This document shows positions 8,678 to 16,676 of a stretch of DNA of 64,000 nt, piece after piece. The stretch is from Ichthyenterobacterium magnum (GTDB taxonomy: Bacteria; Bacteroidota; Bacteroidia; Flavobacteriales; Flavobacteriaceae). The first letter of the stretch is position 1; every line of letters starts with the position of its first letter. Location: assembly GCF_003610635.1 (NCBI RefSeq), contig NZ_RAQJ01000002.1, forward strand, positions 372,001 to 436,000, given 5' to 3'. The notes beneath the pieces were generated by a model, which saw nothing but the letters and a program-made list of their open reading frames with translations, ran no database searches and had not been told where the DNA came from. A program made the translations under genes and the position numbers.

Positions 8678-9865
8678 CTAATTTTGAATAGACTTCACTT
8701 TTCTATGCATCTGTTTTCCTTTCCTTATATCACCTTTTGCCATATAAGCATCACCTAAACCACTGTACATATCCTTTAGTTGGCGAGCATCTGGAAAAGT
8801 TGCTATGCCATGTTTAAAATGCTTAATAGCACTATCATAATCTTTATGTTTTAAATAGAATTGACCAATTCTATTTTGCCAATAACCAGAAGCATAACGC
8901 CTAGTCGATAATACTTCACTAAACTGCGTCATGAAATATTTAAAAGAATTGAAATTATCGCTACTCCAAGCTAACCATATTAGCGTGTTTTTTACACTAT
9001 CGTCTATCTCTGTTGAAAGCCCAAAGCGATTTCCTCTTTCTTTAAAATAATTAGTCAAATACTCAATTCCACCTTTATTCTCATAATCTTTAATACTACT
9101 AAAATTTAATGGTAGATAATTATGATAATAATGTTTAAGACCAAAATGCATTGCTAAATAAGACAAAGACCCATGAGTTTCATCGTTGAACAACTCACTT
9201 TTATACATTAGATTCTTTGGATTCTTTTCTTGTAAAGCATTTGAAAAGGCTTCACTATAGCCAATAGAATAAATATCTTTTGTAGATCCCGCAATGTATA
9301 GATATTTTATAGTCGAATTTTCTAATGCATCAAAGGCATCAATTTCTTCATTTGAGGCAAAAGCTCCGTTAGATACTATAACAGCATCAAATATTTGTTT
9401 TTCGTGCAATATTACTGAACTTGCAAAGTTAGCAGCATTTTCCCAACCAAATAGAATTCGAGTATTGGTAGTTTTAAAATTATCATCTACATATTTAATG
9501 ACTTCTTTTTCTAAAAACAGTAAAAAGTTTTCGCTATTCCTACCATATAACGAACGTCTAAGCGGATTTGTTGTTTTAATACCTACCACTATCATATCTG
9601 GAAAATAATGAGATGATCGTGTAGATTTTTGTATAGCTATACCATTTAAAAAATACCATTGTCCATCTAAAATATATAGCACTGGATATAATTTTCCTGA
9701 ATCTTTATAATTGTCAGGTAAGTAAACCTGTAACTCTCTATCTTGATTTAATATTTTGGAATGAATTGTATGATTAGTCCCAATAGATATCTCAGAAGAG
9801 CCTTGCTGGGCAAAAGTATTTGCGCTGAGAAAACAGTATATTAAGGCGATAATGAATAGCTTCAT
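8678..9865 (-). CDS. Secreted esterase-like alpha/beta hydrolase with C-terminal TPRs
   Basis: A 395-residue protein with a clear signal peptide (M-K-L-F-I-I-A-L-I-Y, cleavage after T-F-A-Q). Residues ~30-260 resemble the putative-esterase family (PF00756): R-E-L-Q-V-Y-L-P-D-N-Y, Y-P-V-L-Y-I-L-D-G-Q-W-Y-F and a late D-E-T-H-G-S-L that would supply the histidine. The nucleophile elbow expected near L-F-G-W-E-N-A-A reads G-W-E-N-A rather than G-x-S-x-G, so the usual serine is replaced and classical esterase activity is doubtful. The last ~120 residues contain two TPR-like helices pairs (Y-D-S-A-I-K-H-F-K-H-G-I and Y-S-G-L-G-D-A-Y-M-A-K-G). It probably acts in the periplasm or is exported. It may be a hydrolase turned binding protein. 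Confidence 0.75.
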   Translation of the reverse strand: MKLFIIALIYCFLSANTFAQQGSSEISIGTNHTIHSKILNQDRELQVYLPDNYKDSGKLYPVLYILDGQWYFLNGIAIQKSTRSSHYFPDMIVVGIKTTNPLRRSLYGRNSENFLLFLEKEVIKYVDDNFKTTNTRILFGWENAANFASSVILHEKQIFDAVIVSNGAFASNEEIDAFDALENSTIKYLYIAGSTKDIYSIGYSEAFSNALQEKNPKNLMYKSELFNDETHGSLSYLAMHFGLKHYYHNYLPLNFSSIKDYENKGGIEYLTNYFKERGNRFGLSTEIDDSVKNTLIWLAWSSDNFNSFKYFMTQFSEVLSTRRYASGYWQNRIGQFYLKHKDYDSAIKHFKHGIATFPDARQLKDMYSGLGDAYMAKGDIRKGKQMHRKVKSIQN

Positions 9866-9888
9866 TTTATATGTCTAGATTAATTATT

Positions 9889-9937
9889 AAAAAGCTCAAA
9901 TGTAAAAACTTGGAACTCCAACTTGGTACATTTGAAC
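9889..9937 (-). terminator. Hairpin terminator of the ABC exporter/peptidase operon
   Basis: Two 21-base arms (9894-9914 and 9917-9937) form an almost continuous imperfect palindrome. On the minus strand it is followed directly by five T residues (9889-9893 read as A on the plus strand). It sits 32 bases after the stop of the permease/peptidase gene. A run of six T also follows on the plus strand, so it could act in both directions. Each arm holds a TACATTTG word that also matches the Bacteroidetes -7 consensus, so a promoter role for the esterase gene cannot be excluded. Confidence 0.6.
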
Positions 9938-9969
9938 TTTTTTACCATTTATTTAACTATAAACGACTA

Positions 9970-12900
9970 CTAAAACCTTAGTAGATTATCTGTAAAGTTT
10001 TCATCAGATCGTGTTCCAAAAGGGTCTACAGAAATGTATTTAGGTAATTCATTTACAATTAATTTAATTTCTGTTTCTTCTTTATTGATGGTATTTGATT
10101 GATAATAAAGTATTGAGCTTTCCTCTTTAACAGATGATGGATGTGTAGTAAAAACACCTATTTTGATTGGTTCGTTTATAGTTATCTGCCTAGTTTCTCC
10201 ACTTATTAAAGTTTCAAAACGCTTAGCTTTAATCTTAACTGTAACTTCGTAAGTTCCATTGTCTAAGGCTTTATAAAAACCGTCTTCAATTCCTAAATCA
10301 TAAGTGATTACTTTCTTAAACCAATCATCAATTAAAACATGTTGCTCTTGTGGAGTTACCTTATAAATTTCATCTAACAACTCTATAGTATTAGCTTCTA
10401 GTTTGTTTATGTTACGGTGTCTATCAGTAATCGTTTTTAAAACTTTATTTACTTGACTTTCGCCAATTAAATCTCTTAAAGCCATTAAAATGGTATATGC
10501 TTTTCCGTAAGATATATAACTCTGTCCGTTTACTTTATATGCTGCTGGTTCTACATCTCCTTCATAAGATCGCCCTGTAAAATATCTGCTTCTAGCGTTT
10601 TCACTCAAAGTATACAATGCTTTTTTTCCATACATTTTTTCTAGAACAACGGCTTCAGTGTATTTTGCAAATCCCTCTACAAATAGTGAACCTCCAGCTA
10701 CTGGTTTGGCAGATAAGATGTGTCCCCAATATTGATGCGCTACTTCATGTATGGTTCTTTTTGCGACTAAATTAAAAGTATCTTCATTACTTACATCAGA
10801 CAAATACAGTCTGTCTTCTACCATGCTTATAACGCCTGGATGAGCAAAACCTCCAAATGGCCAGTGTGCAGGAACTTCTACAATTCTTACATGATCAAAA
10901 GCATAGGCTCCAAAATTTTCTTGGCAATAATCTAAGGTTTGTTTCACACTGTTTTCAATGTCTTTAATATTAAAATTGTGATTTGCATCATAGTATTGCT
11001 CAATTGAAACGCCTTTGTAGTTGGTTTTCTGTATTTTATATTTTGCAGAAAAATAGCCTACTGCAGGCATGATTTTATTAGTAGATTTATAATAAAAATA
11101 GCTTCTGTTATTTTCTGACCATTCTTTTATTAATTGTCCAGAACTTATTGCTGTTTGATTGTTATCTGTAGAGATAATAGTTTCAAACTTTATTTTTTCA
11201 AAATTAAAATCTTCTAATACCATATGAGCATCAGAATTATCTTTTTCTAAACGTTTTGGTAAATTTCTTTTTTGACGTTCAATCTTGTTTGTAATTTCTA
11301 AGCCTTTACTATAGCCTAAAATTGGTTCAAAGTTTCCAAAGCGATTAATATAGGTACCATTTTTTACAATTGAATTGTCTTCTTGGTAGCCTTTTAACTC
11401 TTTCTTTAATTCAAATCTAAACTTTACAGAATCATTTGGTTGCAAAGGCTTGTTAAACTGAAATAAATGTGTTCCATAAAATTTATCATGACTAACTAAA
11501 TGTGCATTCTCTATCTTGACATTTTCTAACGGAATTCTTTCTGTTATAAATATTTCTGTTAATGGTTGATCACTATTGTTTTTTAATACTTGGCTAGCTA
11601 TAACAGTATACATTCTCTCTTTTGGATAGATCGCTACTTCTGTTTTTACTGTTATGCGAATTGGTCGTTCTAAACTTTCATACTTCTTAAATTTTCGCTC
11701 ATAGTTTTCACTAAAATCTAAATTGTCTGCAGAGGTTTCGTAATTAGAAACAATGTTTGCATTGTAAAACACCAAACTACCAGCTCCAACAAACAACAAC
11801 AAACAAAGTATAAGAGCTATTTTCTGAATAGTTGCCCAACCTTTTTTTAGTTGTTTTAATTTAGAAGAAATATTGGTTACAACACCTCTATTCCAAACCT
11901 TAAATGAAATAAAGCTTAACAATAAACCTAAGGCTAACCAATATATTGAGAGGTGGTTAAACAGGTTAGAAACACTACTAAAGCCATCCATGTTGTTGTA
12001 TCCAATTCTTGGCATAAATCCAAGACTTGTTAAAGGATGTTCTAATCCTAGGGTTCTAGACTTTAAGCTTAAAAACACAATTAAGCCAAAAACTCCCATA
12101 CCAATATATTTACTTTTTGAAAAGCTGTTTACAAATAAGGCGATCATAGAAAACACAATCAATTGAACACCGTAATGATAATATAACGACGCATATAAGC
12201 TAAACTCAAAGTTTGTATAATCTAAACTAACTTGAAATATCATGCACATTATAATTCCAGTTGTAATTAAAATCATTGGTAATGATACTAATGCTGTATA
12301 TTTTGATGTATAAAATACCCAGTTTTTTACTGGTGTTGCATCAACAATATTATTGAAGTTTATGTTGCGTTCTTTCCAAACAATTTCTGCACTATAAAAA
12401 ATGATTAGAATTAAACTAAAAATTGTTAATGGATCTACAATTAAATCTATTAATTGATTTGTAAAAGGATAAACACTTACGCCATAAGCTCCACCACTAA
12501 TTACGGTTGAATATAATTCTGAGAATACAATAAACAACCACATTAATAAAACCGCTATAAACGGCAGGCTTTTAAAAACACTTTTCAATTCTAATTTTAA
12601 AAGAGAAACGAAAGCCATTCTTTGCGCTTTAAAATTATGCAACCCTTTTTTTGGTTGATATGCTACTAATTTAATTTTCTCCTTTTTTTGTTTTGCTTCT
12701 TTTTTTATTTTTTTTGAACTTTTTCTAAATGAGAATAATCTATATGTTGTTAGTAACACACCAATAGAAACTAATACCCAAACAAGCCTGTTCAATAAAA
12801 ACAAGCCAGAAAAAGAAAGCAACTGTGTATTTTTTTGAAAAGGTGTCCAATACTGTGTTTGCTCGAAAAATGCAGCAATACCAAATGGATCTGCTACAGC

Positions 12901-13530
12901 TGCAATTACCATACTTTCAGGTGATGCAGGAACAGCTTGCGCCATTAAAGGAGAATTTAAAAATATTGAACTTACAAAGTATAACATGTAAATAAATACA
13001 GCACTTACATAAGTAGCTGTGCTATTTTTTGTAAGTGTACTCACAGAAAATATGATTGTAGAGCAAATAAAAACATTTGGTAAAACCATATACAACCAAG
13101 GTTGCAAATAGGTCATCAATCGAAAATTTGCAATGCGTTCTGGATCTAAATCAAAAAAATAATTACCAAAAGCATATCCTATTAAAAAAGGTGAAAATGC
13201 TATTAGACTAAAGATAAATGTTCCTAAAAAACGGCTCCAAAAATAATGTGCTTTTTTTATTGAAGAACTATAAATTAATCCTTCCATATTGTGTTGTTTA
13301 TCTCTTAGCATAGCACTAATCGCAAAAAACATGATTATAAAAACACTTCCTAAAGTAAAAAGACTTGTGTGAAAATATACTTGATAAACAGAATTAAAGT
13401 TAATGCCTTTTGGAGCAAACCCTTGTCTGCCAACAAACACACCTAATGCCAAAAACAAAATCGCGAATATTGGAAACGCTCGTTGTTTTAACTGATAAAA
13501 TATTTCGAAATTAAATAATTGCTTAAACAT
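9970..13530 (-). CDS. ABC transporter permease fused to M1-family-like zinc aminopeptidase
   Basis: A 1186-residue fusion. Residues ~1-590 contain two sets of about six membrane helices separated by a basic stretch (K-K-I-K-K-E-A-K-Q-K-K-E-K near residue 270), like a duplicated ABC-2 permease. The C-terminal half is an M1 (gluzincin) peptidase: zinc motif H-E-V-A-H-Q-Y-W-G-H with the third ligand in F-V-E-G-F-A-K-Y-T-E, preceded by P-F-G-G-F-A-H-P-G in the place of the exopeptidase GxMEN loop. The partner ATPase gene ends only 3 bases upstream, so the two are translated together. This arrangement is common in Bacteroidetes, but the transported molecule is not established. Inference: the peptidase sits outside the membrane and trims or senses a peptide. 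A terminator follows. Confidence 0.9.
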   Translation of the reverse strand: MFKQLFNFEIFYQLKQRAFPIFAILFLALGVFVGRQGFAPKGINFNSVYQVYFHTSLFTLGSVFIIMFFAISAMLRDKQHNMEGLIYSSSIKKAHYFWSRFLGTFIFSLIAFSPFLIGYAFGNYFFDLDPERIANFRLMTYLQPWLYMVLPNVFICSTIIFSVSTLTKNSTATYVSAVFIYMLYFVSSIFLNSPLMAQAVPASPESMVIAAVADPFGIAAFFEQTQYWTPFQKNTQLLSFSGLFLLNRLVWVLVSIGVLLTTYRLFSFRKSSKKIKKEAKQKKEKIKLVAYQPKKGLHNFKAQRMAFVSLLKLELKSVFKSLPFIAVLLMWLFIVFSELYSTVISGGAYGVSVYPFTNQLIDLIVDPLTIFSLILIIFYSAEIVWKERNINFNNIVDATPVKNWVFYTSKYTALVSLPMILITTGIIMCMIFQVSLDYTNFEFSLYASLYYHYGVQLIVFSMIALFVNSFSKSKYIGMGVFGLIVFLSLKSRTLGLEHPLTSLGFMPRIGYNNMDGFSSVSNLFNHLSIYWLALGLLLSFISFKVWNRGVVTNISSKLKQLKKGWATIQKIALILCLLLFVGAGSLVFYNANIVSNYETSADNLDFSENYERKFKKYESLERPIRITVKTEVAIYPKERMYTVIASQVLKNNSDQPLTEIFITERIPLENVKIENAHLVSHDKFYGTHLFQFNKPLQPNDSVKFRFELKKELKGYQEDNSIVKNGTYINRFGNFEPILGYSKGLEITNKIERQKRNLPKRLEKDNSDAHMVLEDFNFEKIKFETIISTDNNQTAISSGQLIKEWSENNRSYFYYKSTNKIMPAVGYFSAKYKIQKTNYKGVSIEQYYDANHNFNIKDIENSVKQTLDYCQENFGAYAFDHVRIVEVPAHWPFGGFAHPGVISMVEDRLYLSDVSNEDTFNLVAKRTIHEVAHQYWGHILSAKPVAGGSLFVEGFAKYTEAVVLEKMYGKKALYTLSENARSRYFTGRSYEGDVEPAAYKVNGQSYISYGKAYTILMALRDLIGESQVNKVLKTITDRHRNINKLEANTIELLDEIYKVTPQEQHVLIDDWFKKVITYDLGIEDGFYKALDNGTYEVTVKIKAKRFETLISGETRQITINEPIKIGVFTTHPSSVKEESSILYYQSNTINKEETEIKLIVNELPKYISVDPFGTRSDENFTDNLLRF

Positions 13531-13533
13531 GTT

Positions 13534-14421
13534 TTAAGAATTTTTTGGTTGGTTATTAAAAAGTGTAGCAAAATAAAAATCTTCCAAATTTGGTGTGATT
13601 AGTGTAAAACCTTCTTCTGGTTTTGAATTGGATAATACTCTAATTTGCGTATCTCCAGATACTAATTTTGTTGATATTATGTCAAACGCCTTTTTATAAA
13701 CTTCAATGTCTTTTTTAGGAATAATTTTAGTCCAAATCTTACCTTCAATGCTTGCAACCAATTTTGTTGGATTTCCTTCAGAAATTATATTTCCATCAGA
13801 AAGGATAGCCATTTTTGGACATAAGTTTCTCACGTCTTCAACAATATGTGTAGACAAAATAACAATGACATTTTCTCCTATTTCGCTAAGTAAATTTAAA
13901 AAGCGGTTACTTTCTTCGGGATCTAAACCCGCAGTTGGTTCGTCAACAATAATAATTTGCGGATTAGCCAATAAGGCTTGAGCAATTCCAAAACGCTGTC
14001 GCATACCTCCAGAAAACGTATAGACAGATTTTTTTCTGTGTTGATATAAATTTACTTGCTGTAATAATGCAGTAACCTGCTCTTTACGCTCTTTTTTGTC
14101 TAGTATTCCTTTTAAAACTGCTAAATGATTCAGTAATTTTTCTGCTGAAATCTTTGGGTAGACGCCAAACTCTTGTGGTAAATAACCTAAATGTTCTCTT
14201 ATATATTCTGGATTTTGTACAATATCAGAATCATTAAAAGTGATACTTCCAGAAGAGGGTTCTTGTAAAGATGCAATGGTTCGCATTAATGATGATTTTC
14301 CTGCGCCATTAGCGCCTAATAAACCAAACATACCATTGGTTATTTCTAAATTAATTCCTTTTAATGCTTTTACTCCGTTTGTATAAGTTTTGCTTAGATT
14401 ATTGATTTTTAGAATATTCAT
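13534..14421 (-). CDS. ABC transporter ATP-binding protein
   Basis: A 295-residue ATPase of the drug/peptide exporter type (CcmA/ABC-2 group). All core motifs are readable: Walker A G-A-N-G-A-G-K-S-S-L (residue ~37), Q-loop L-P-Q-E-F-G, signature F-S-G-G-M-R-Q-R-F (~138), Walker B I-I-I-V-D-E-P-T-A-G-L-D and H-loop S-T-H-I-V-E-D. Residues beyond ~220 form the C-terminal accessory region of this group. It lies between the 28-codon micro-gene (29 bases upstream) and the permease/peptidase gene (3 bases downstream), giving an operon micro-ORF, ATPase, permease-peptidase. The LytTR pair transcribed away from it is a candidate regulator. Confidence 0.95.
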   Translation of the reverse strand: MNILKINNLSKTYTNGVKALKGINLEITNGMFGLLGANGAGKSSLMRTIASLQEPSSGSITFNDSDIVQNPEYIREHLGYLPQEFGVYPKISAEKLLNHLAVLKGILDKKERKEQVTALLQQVNLYQHRKKSVYTFSGGMRQRFGIAQALLANPQIIIVDEPTAGLDPEESNRFLNLLSEIGENVIVILSTHIVEDVRNLCPKMAILSDGNIISEGNPTKLVASIEGKIWTKIIPKKDIEVYKKAFDIISTKLVSGDTQIRVLSNSKPEEGFTLITPNLEDFYFATLFNNQPKNS

Positions 14422-14450
14422 AACTGTTTGTTCTTTATTTGATGTATTAA

Positions 14451-14537
14451 TTATCTAAAGCGTCTCTTAGCATTCCATGAATTACTATTTGATGTTTTTA
14501 GTTTAATTCTGATTTGTGTGTTACTTAACGTTCTCAT
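14451..14537 (-). CDS. Micro-ORF of 28 codons, SNSWN-x-KRRFR family, leader of the ABC operon
   Basis: A 28-codon ORF that starts ATG AGA ACG TTA (M-R-T-L) and ends S-N-S-W-N-A-K-R-R-F-R-stop. It is strongly basic, with no membrane helix. The reason to accept it is a second ORF of exactly 28 codons at 35681-35767 in this window, which matches at 17 of 28 positions, including the whole start M-R-T-L and the end S-N-S-W-N-x-K-R-R-F-R. The last 14 bases before and including the stop are identical, while synonymous differences occur elsewhere (for example AAT TCA versus AAC TCT), which suggests protein-level conservation. It lies 29 bases before the ABC ATPase on the same strand. Possible roles are leader or arrest peptide, regulator, or peptide substrate of the exporter; none is demonstrated. 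Confidence 0.65.
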   Translation of the reverse strand: MRTLSNTQIRIKLKTSNSNSWNAKRRFR

Positions 14538-14564
14538 AATTATTGTTTTATTATTAATTTAGAG

Positions 14565-14572
14565 CAAACATA
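14565..14572 (-). promoter_or_regulatory. Candidate -7 box for the micro-ORF/ABC operon
   Basis: On the minus strand this reads TATGTTTG, a full match to the Bacteroidetes -7 consensus TAnnTTTG, about 27 bases upstream of the micro-ORF start. No convincing TTG lies at the -33 distance, so this is a candidate only. It implies that the micro-ORF is the first gene on the ABC transcript. Confidence 0.35.
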
Positions 14573-14711
14573 AAGTGATTTAGAAGTGGTTTCTAATTAA
14601 CATGACAAATGAAGTTTTTATAAAGTCATACATAGCAAAAAATAACATCAATAGTGTTCATCCAAAAAATAGTCGTGTTGGTAAGCAAAATAGTAGTGTG
14701 TGTCAATTTTC

Positions 14712-14742
14712 TTGTTCAAACATTATAACATAACTACTTTTG
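14712..14742 (+). promoter_or_regulatory. Promoter of the LytS/LytTR pair, giving a near-leaderless mRNA
   Basis: TTG at 14712-14714 and TACTTTTG at 14735-14742 are separated by 20 bases, matching the Bacteroidetes consensus TTG-N(17-23)-TAnnTTTG. The ATG of the sensor kinase begins only 4 bases after the -7 box, so transcription should begin at or next to the start codon. No other ATG near the start would give a better N-terminus. Confidence 0.55.
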
Positions 14743-14746
14743 GACT

Positions 14747-15880
14747 ATGATTAAGTTTCTAAAAAAATACAAGGCTTTTCTTATTGGGTTTATTATTATC
14801 ATTCCAATATTTTACATCTTAGACTCCATTGGTTTAATTCTGCTTCCAGAAGAAAGAACTTATGAGATTATTATTTACGCCATCATTTGGGGCGTTTTAA
14901 TAGCTCTACCAATTCATAATTTCAACTATTTAAAAAGAAAGAGAAAAATGGTATTAAAGGTTCTTTATTTAATTGCTCTCTTTTTTATTGCTTTATTAGT
15001 AGATAGTTATATGAGTATGCCAGACAACCCAATAACTTTTATCCTTTTAATAGTATTTTGGTTTGGGTTTGCTTATATATTAATTCCAAAGTTTATCAAA
15101 AAATATTGGAAGTTAATTACGCTTATTTACGCACCATTATTTCTTTACTTTATCTATTTAAGACTTTTTTCTGGAGGTTTAGAAGCGTATTTAAAAATCA
15201 AAGAAGATTTCCCATTCTACTCATTCTTTTTACCAATACCTATCTTATTTCTTGTTTGGCTTTTTGAACAATGGAAATGGATTCAAAATTTAAAAGCTGA
15301 AAAAGCTAAAACAGAAATATCGTTATTGAGGTCGCAAATTAATCCGCATTTTTTCTTTAATACATTAAATAATCTTTATGCACTTACAATTAAAAATTCA
15401 AAACAAGCACCAGAAGTTATTTTAAAGCTATCAGATATGATGCGCTATACCATTTATGAAGGAGAAAAGGAAACTGTAAAAATCCTTGATGAAATTGACT
15501 ATTTACATAATTATATAGAGTTACACAAAATACGTTATAAAAAGTCTGTAGATATAACGTTTAATCACAGTAATATAGATCCAGGTTTAAATGTTGCTCC
15601 GTTATTGTATATAATTCTTTTAGAGAATGCTTTTAAACATGGTGTTGAAACGCTTTCAGAAAATGCTTATATTAATATCTATTTATTTGAAGACAATGAC
15701 TTTATCTATTTTAAAATAAAAAACAATTTTGACCCAAAAGAGGCACAAGAGTCAAATGGTATTGGATTGCATAACCTTAAAAGAAGACTCTCTTTATTAT
15801 ATAAAGAAAAACACCAATTAAGTGTTGATAGAACTAAAAACACACATCAAACTACTTTAAAAATTTTAAAACATGCTTAA
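14747..15880 (+). CDS. LytS-type sensor histidine kinase
   Basis: A 377-residue membrane kinase. Roughly the first 175 residues form five or six membrane helices (for example F-L-I-G-F-I-I-I-I-P-I-F and V-L-Y-L-I-A-L-F-F-I-A-L). The cytoplasmic part is a HisKA_7TM/His_kinase (PF06580) domain with the phospho-acceptor in S-Q-I-N-P-H-F-F-F-N-T-L-N (residue ~205), an N-box L-L-Y-I-I-L-L-E-N-A-F-K-H-G and a G-box G-I-G-L-H-N-L-K-R-R-L. Its last 8 bases overlap the response regulator gene, with which it forms a two-component system. It is divergent from the ABC exporter/peptidase operon, so sensing an envelope or peptide signal and controlling that operon is a reasonable inference. Confidence 0.93.
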   Translation: MIKFLKKYKAFLIGFIIIIPIFYILDSIGLILLPEERTYEIIIYAIIWGVLIALPIHNFNYLKRKRKMVLKVLYLIALFFIALLVDSYMSMPDNPITFILLIVFWFGFAYILIPKFIKKYWKLITLIYAPLFLYFIYLRLFSGGLEAYLKIKEDFPFYSFFLPIPILFLVWLFEQWKWIQNLKAEKAKTEISLLRSQINPHFFFNTLNNLYALTIKNSKQAPEVILKLSDMMRYTIYEGEKETVKILDEIDYLHNYIELHKIRYKKSVDITFNHSNIDPGLNVAPLLYIILLENAFKHGVETLSENAYINIYLFEDNDFIYFKIKNNFDPKEAQESNGIGLHNLKRRLSLLYKEKHQLSVDRTKNTHQTTLKILKHA

Positions 15881-16577
15881 GTATATAATTATAGATGATG
15901 AGCCTTTAGCACATGAAATTATTGAAGAGTTTTGTAGTATGCTTCCGCATTTACAATTAAAAAAAAACTGTTATAATGCTATGGAAGCGATGCAGTTTTT
16001 AAATAGCAATACTATAGATTTTATATTTTTAGATATAAACATGCCAAAACTAAGAGGCTTAGACTTTTTAAAAACATTAACAAATCCGCCAAAAACTATT
16101 ATTACCACAGCTTATAAAGAACATGCTTTAGAAGGATTTGAACTAAATGTTGTAGACTATTTACTAAAACCTTTCAGTTTTGATCGTTTAGTCAAAGCAG
16201 TTAATAAAATTACAGAAATAACACCTTTCCAAAAACCAGAAATTGTTACATCAACTCTCAATTTAAATTCTAAGAGATTCTTTTTAAAAGGAAATAAGAA
16301 ACATCATCAAATTAATCCAGCAGATATTTTATTTATTGAAGCTTATGGTAATTACACTAAAGTTTTTTTAAAAGAAGAAATGATTGTTAGTCATGAAAAA
16401 ATATCATCTTTCGAGAACTTATTATCACAAGAAAATTTTCTTCGAGTTCATAAATCGTTTATAGTAGCAATAGATAAAATTAAGCTCATTGAAGGTAATA
16501 GAATTCATATTAATGACCACAAAATACCTATTGGGCAAACCTACAAGAATGAAATTAATAAGCTTTATAATTCTTAA
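15873..16577 (+). CDS. LytTR-family response regulator
   Basis: A 234-residue transcription factor. The receiver domain (residues 1-~115) has the acidic pair I-D-D-E-P, the phospho-acceptor aspartate in F-I-F-L-D-I-N-M-P and the conserved Lys in Y-L-L-K-P-F. The LytTR DNA-binding domain (~135-232) contains I-L-F-I-E-A-Y-G-N-Y-T-K-V and F-L-R-V-H-K-S-F-I-V-A-I-D-K-I, ending I-P-I-G-Q-T-Y-K. It overlaps the kinase gene by 8 bases, indicating translational coupling. Likely targets include the divergent ABC operon, whose upstream region it shares through the kinase promoter; binding sites were not identified. A weak inverted repeat followed by eight T lies about 50 bases after the stop. Confidence 0.95.
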   Translation: MLKYIIIDDEPLAHEIIEEFCSMLPHLQLKKNCYNAMEAMQFLNSNTIDFIFLDINMPKLRGLDFLKTLTNPPKTIITTAYKEHALEGFELNVVDYLLKPFSFDRLVKAVNKITEITPFQKPEIVTSTLNLNSKRFFLKGNKKHHQINPADILFIEAYGNYTKVFLKEEMIVSHEKISSFENLLSQENFLRVHKSFIVAIDKIKLIEGNRIHINDHKIPIGQTYKNEINKLYNS

Positions 16578-16676
16578 TATTTGTTCATAACATAGAATTC
16601 TAACACTAAATCAACATGAAATTAGGTTGTTTTTTTTATATTCGGCAATCAAAAAATTAGTGATCCTTTTTTGTAT

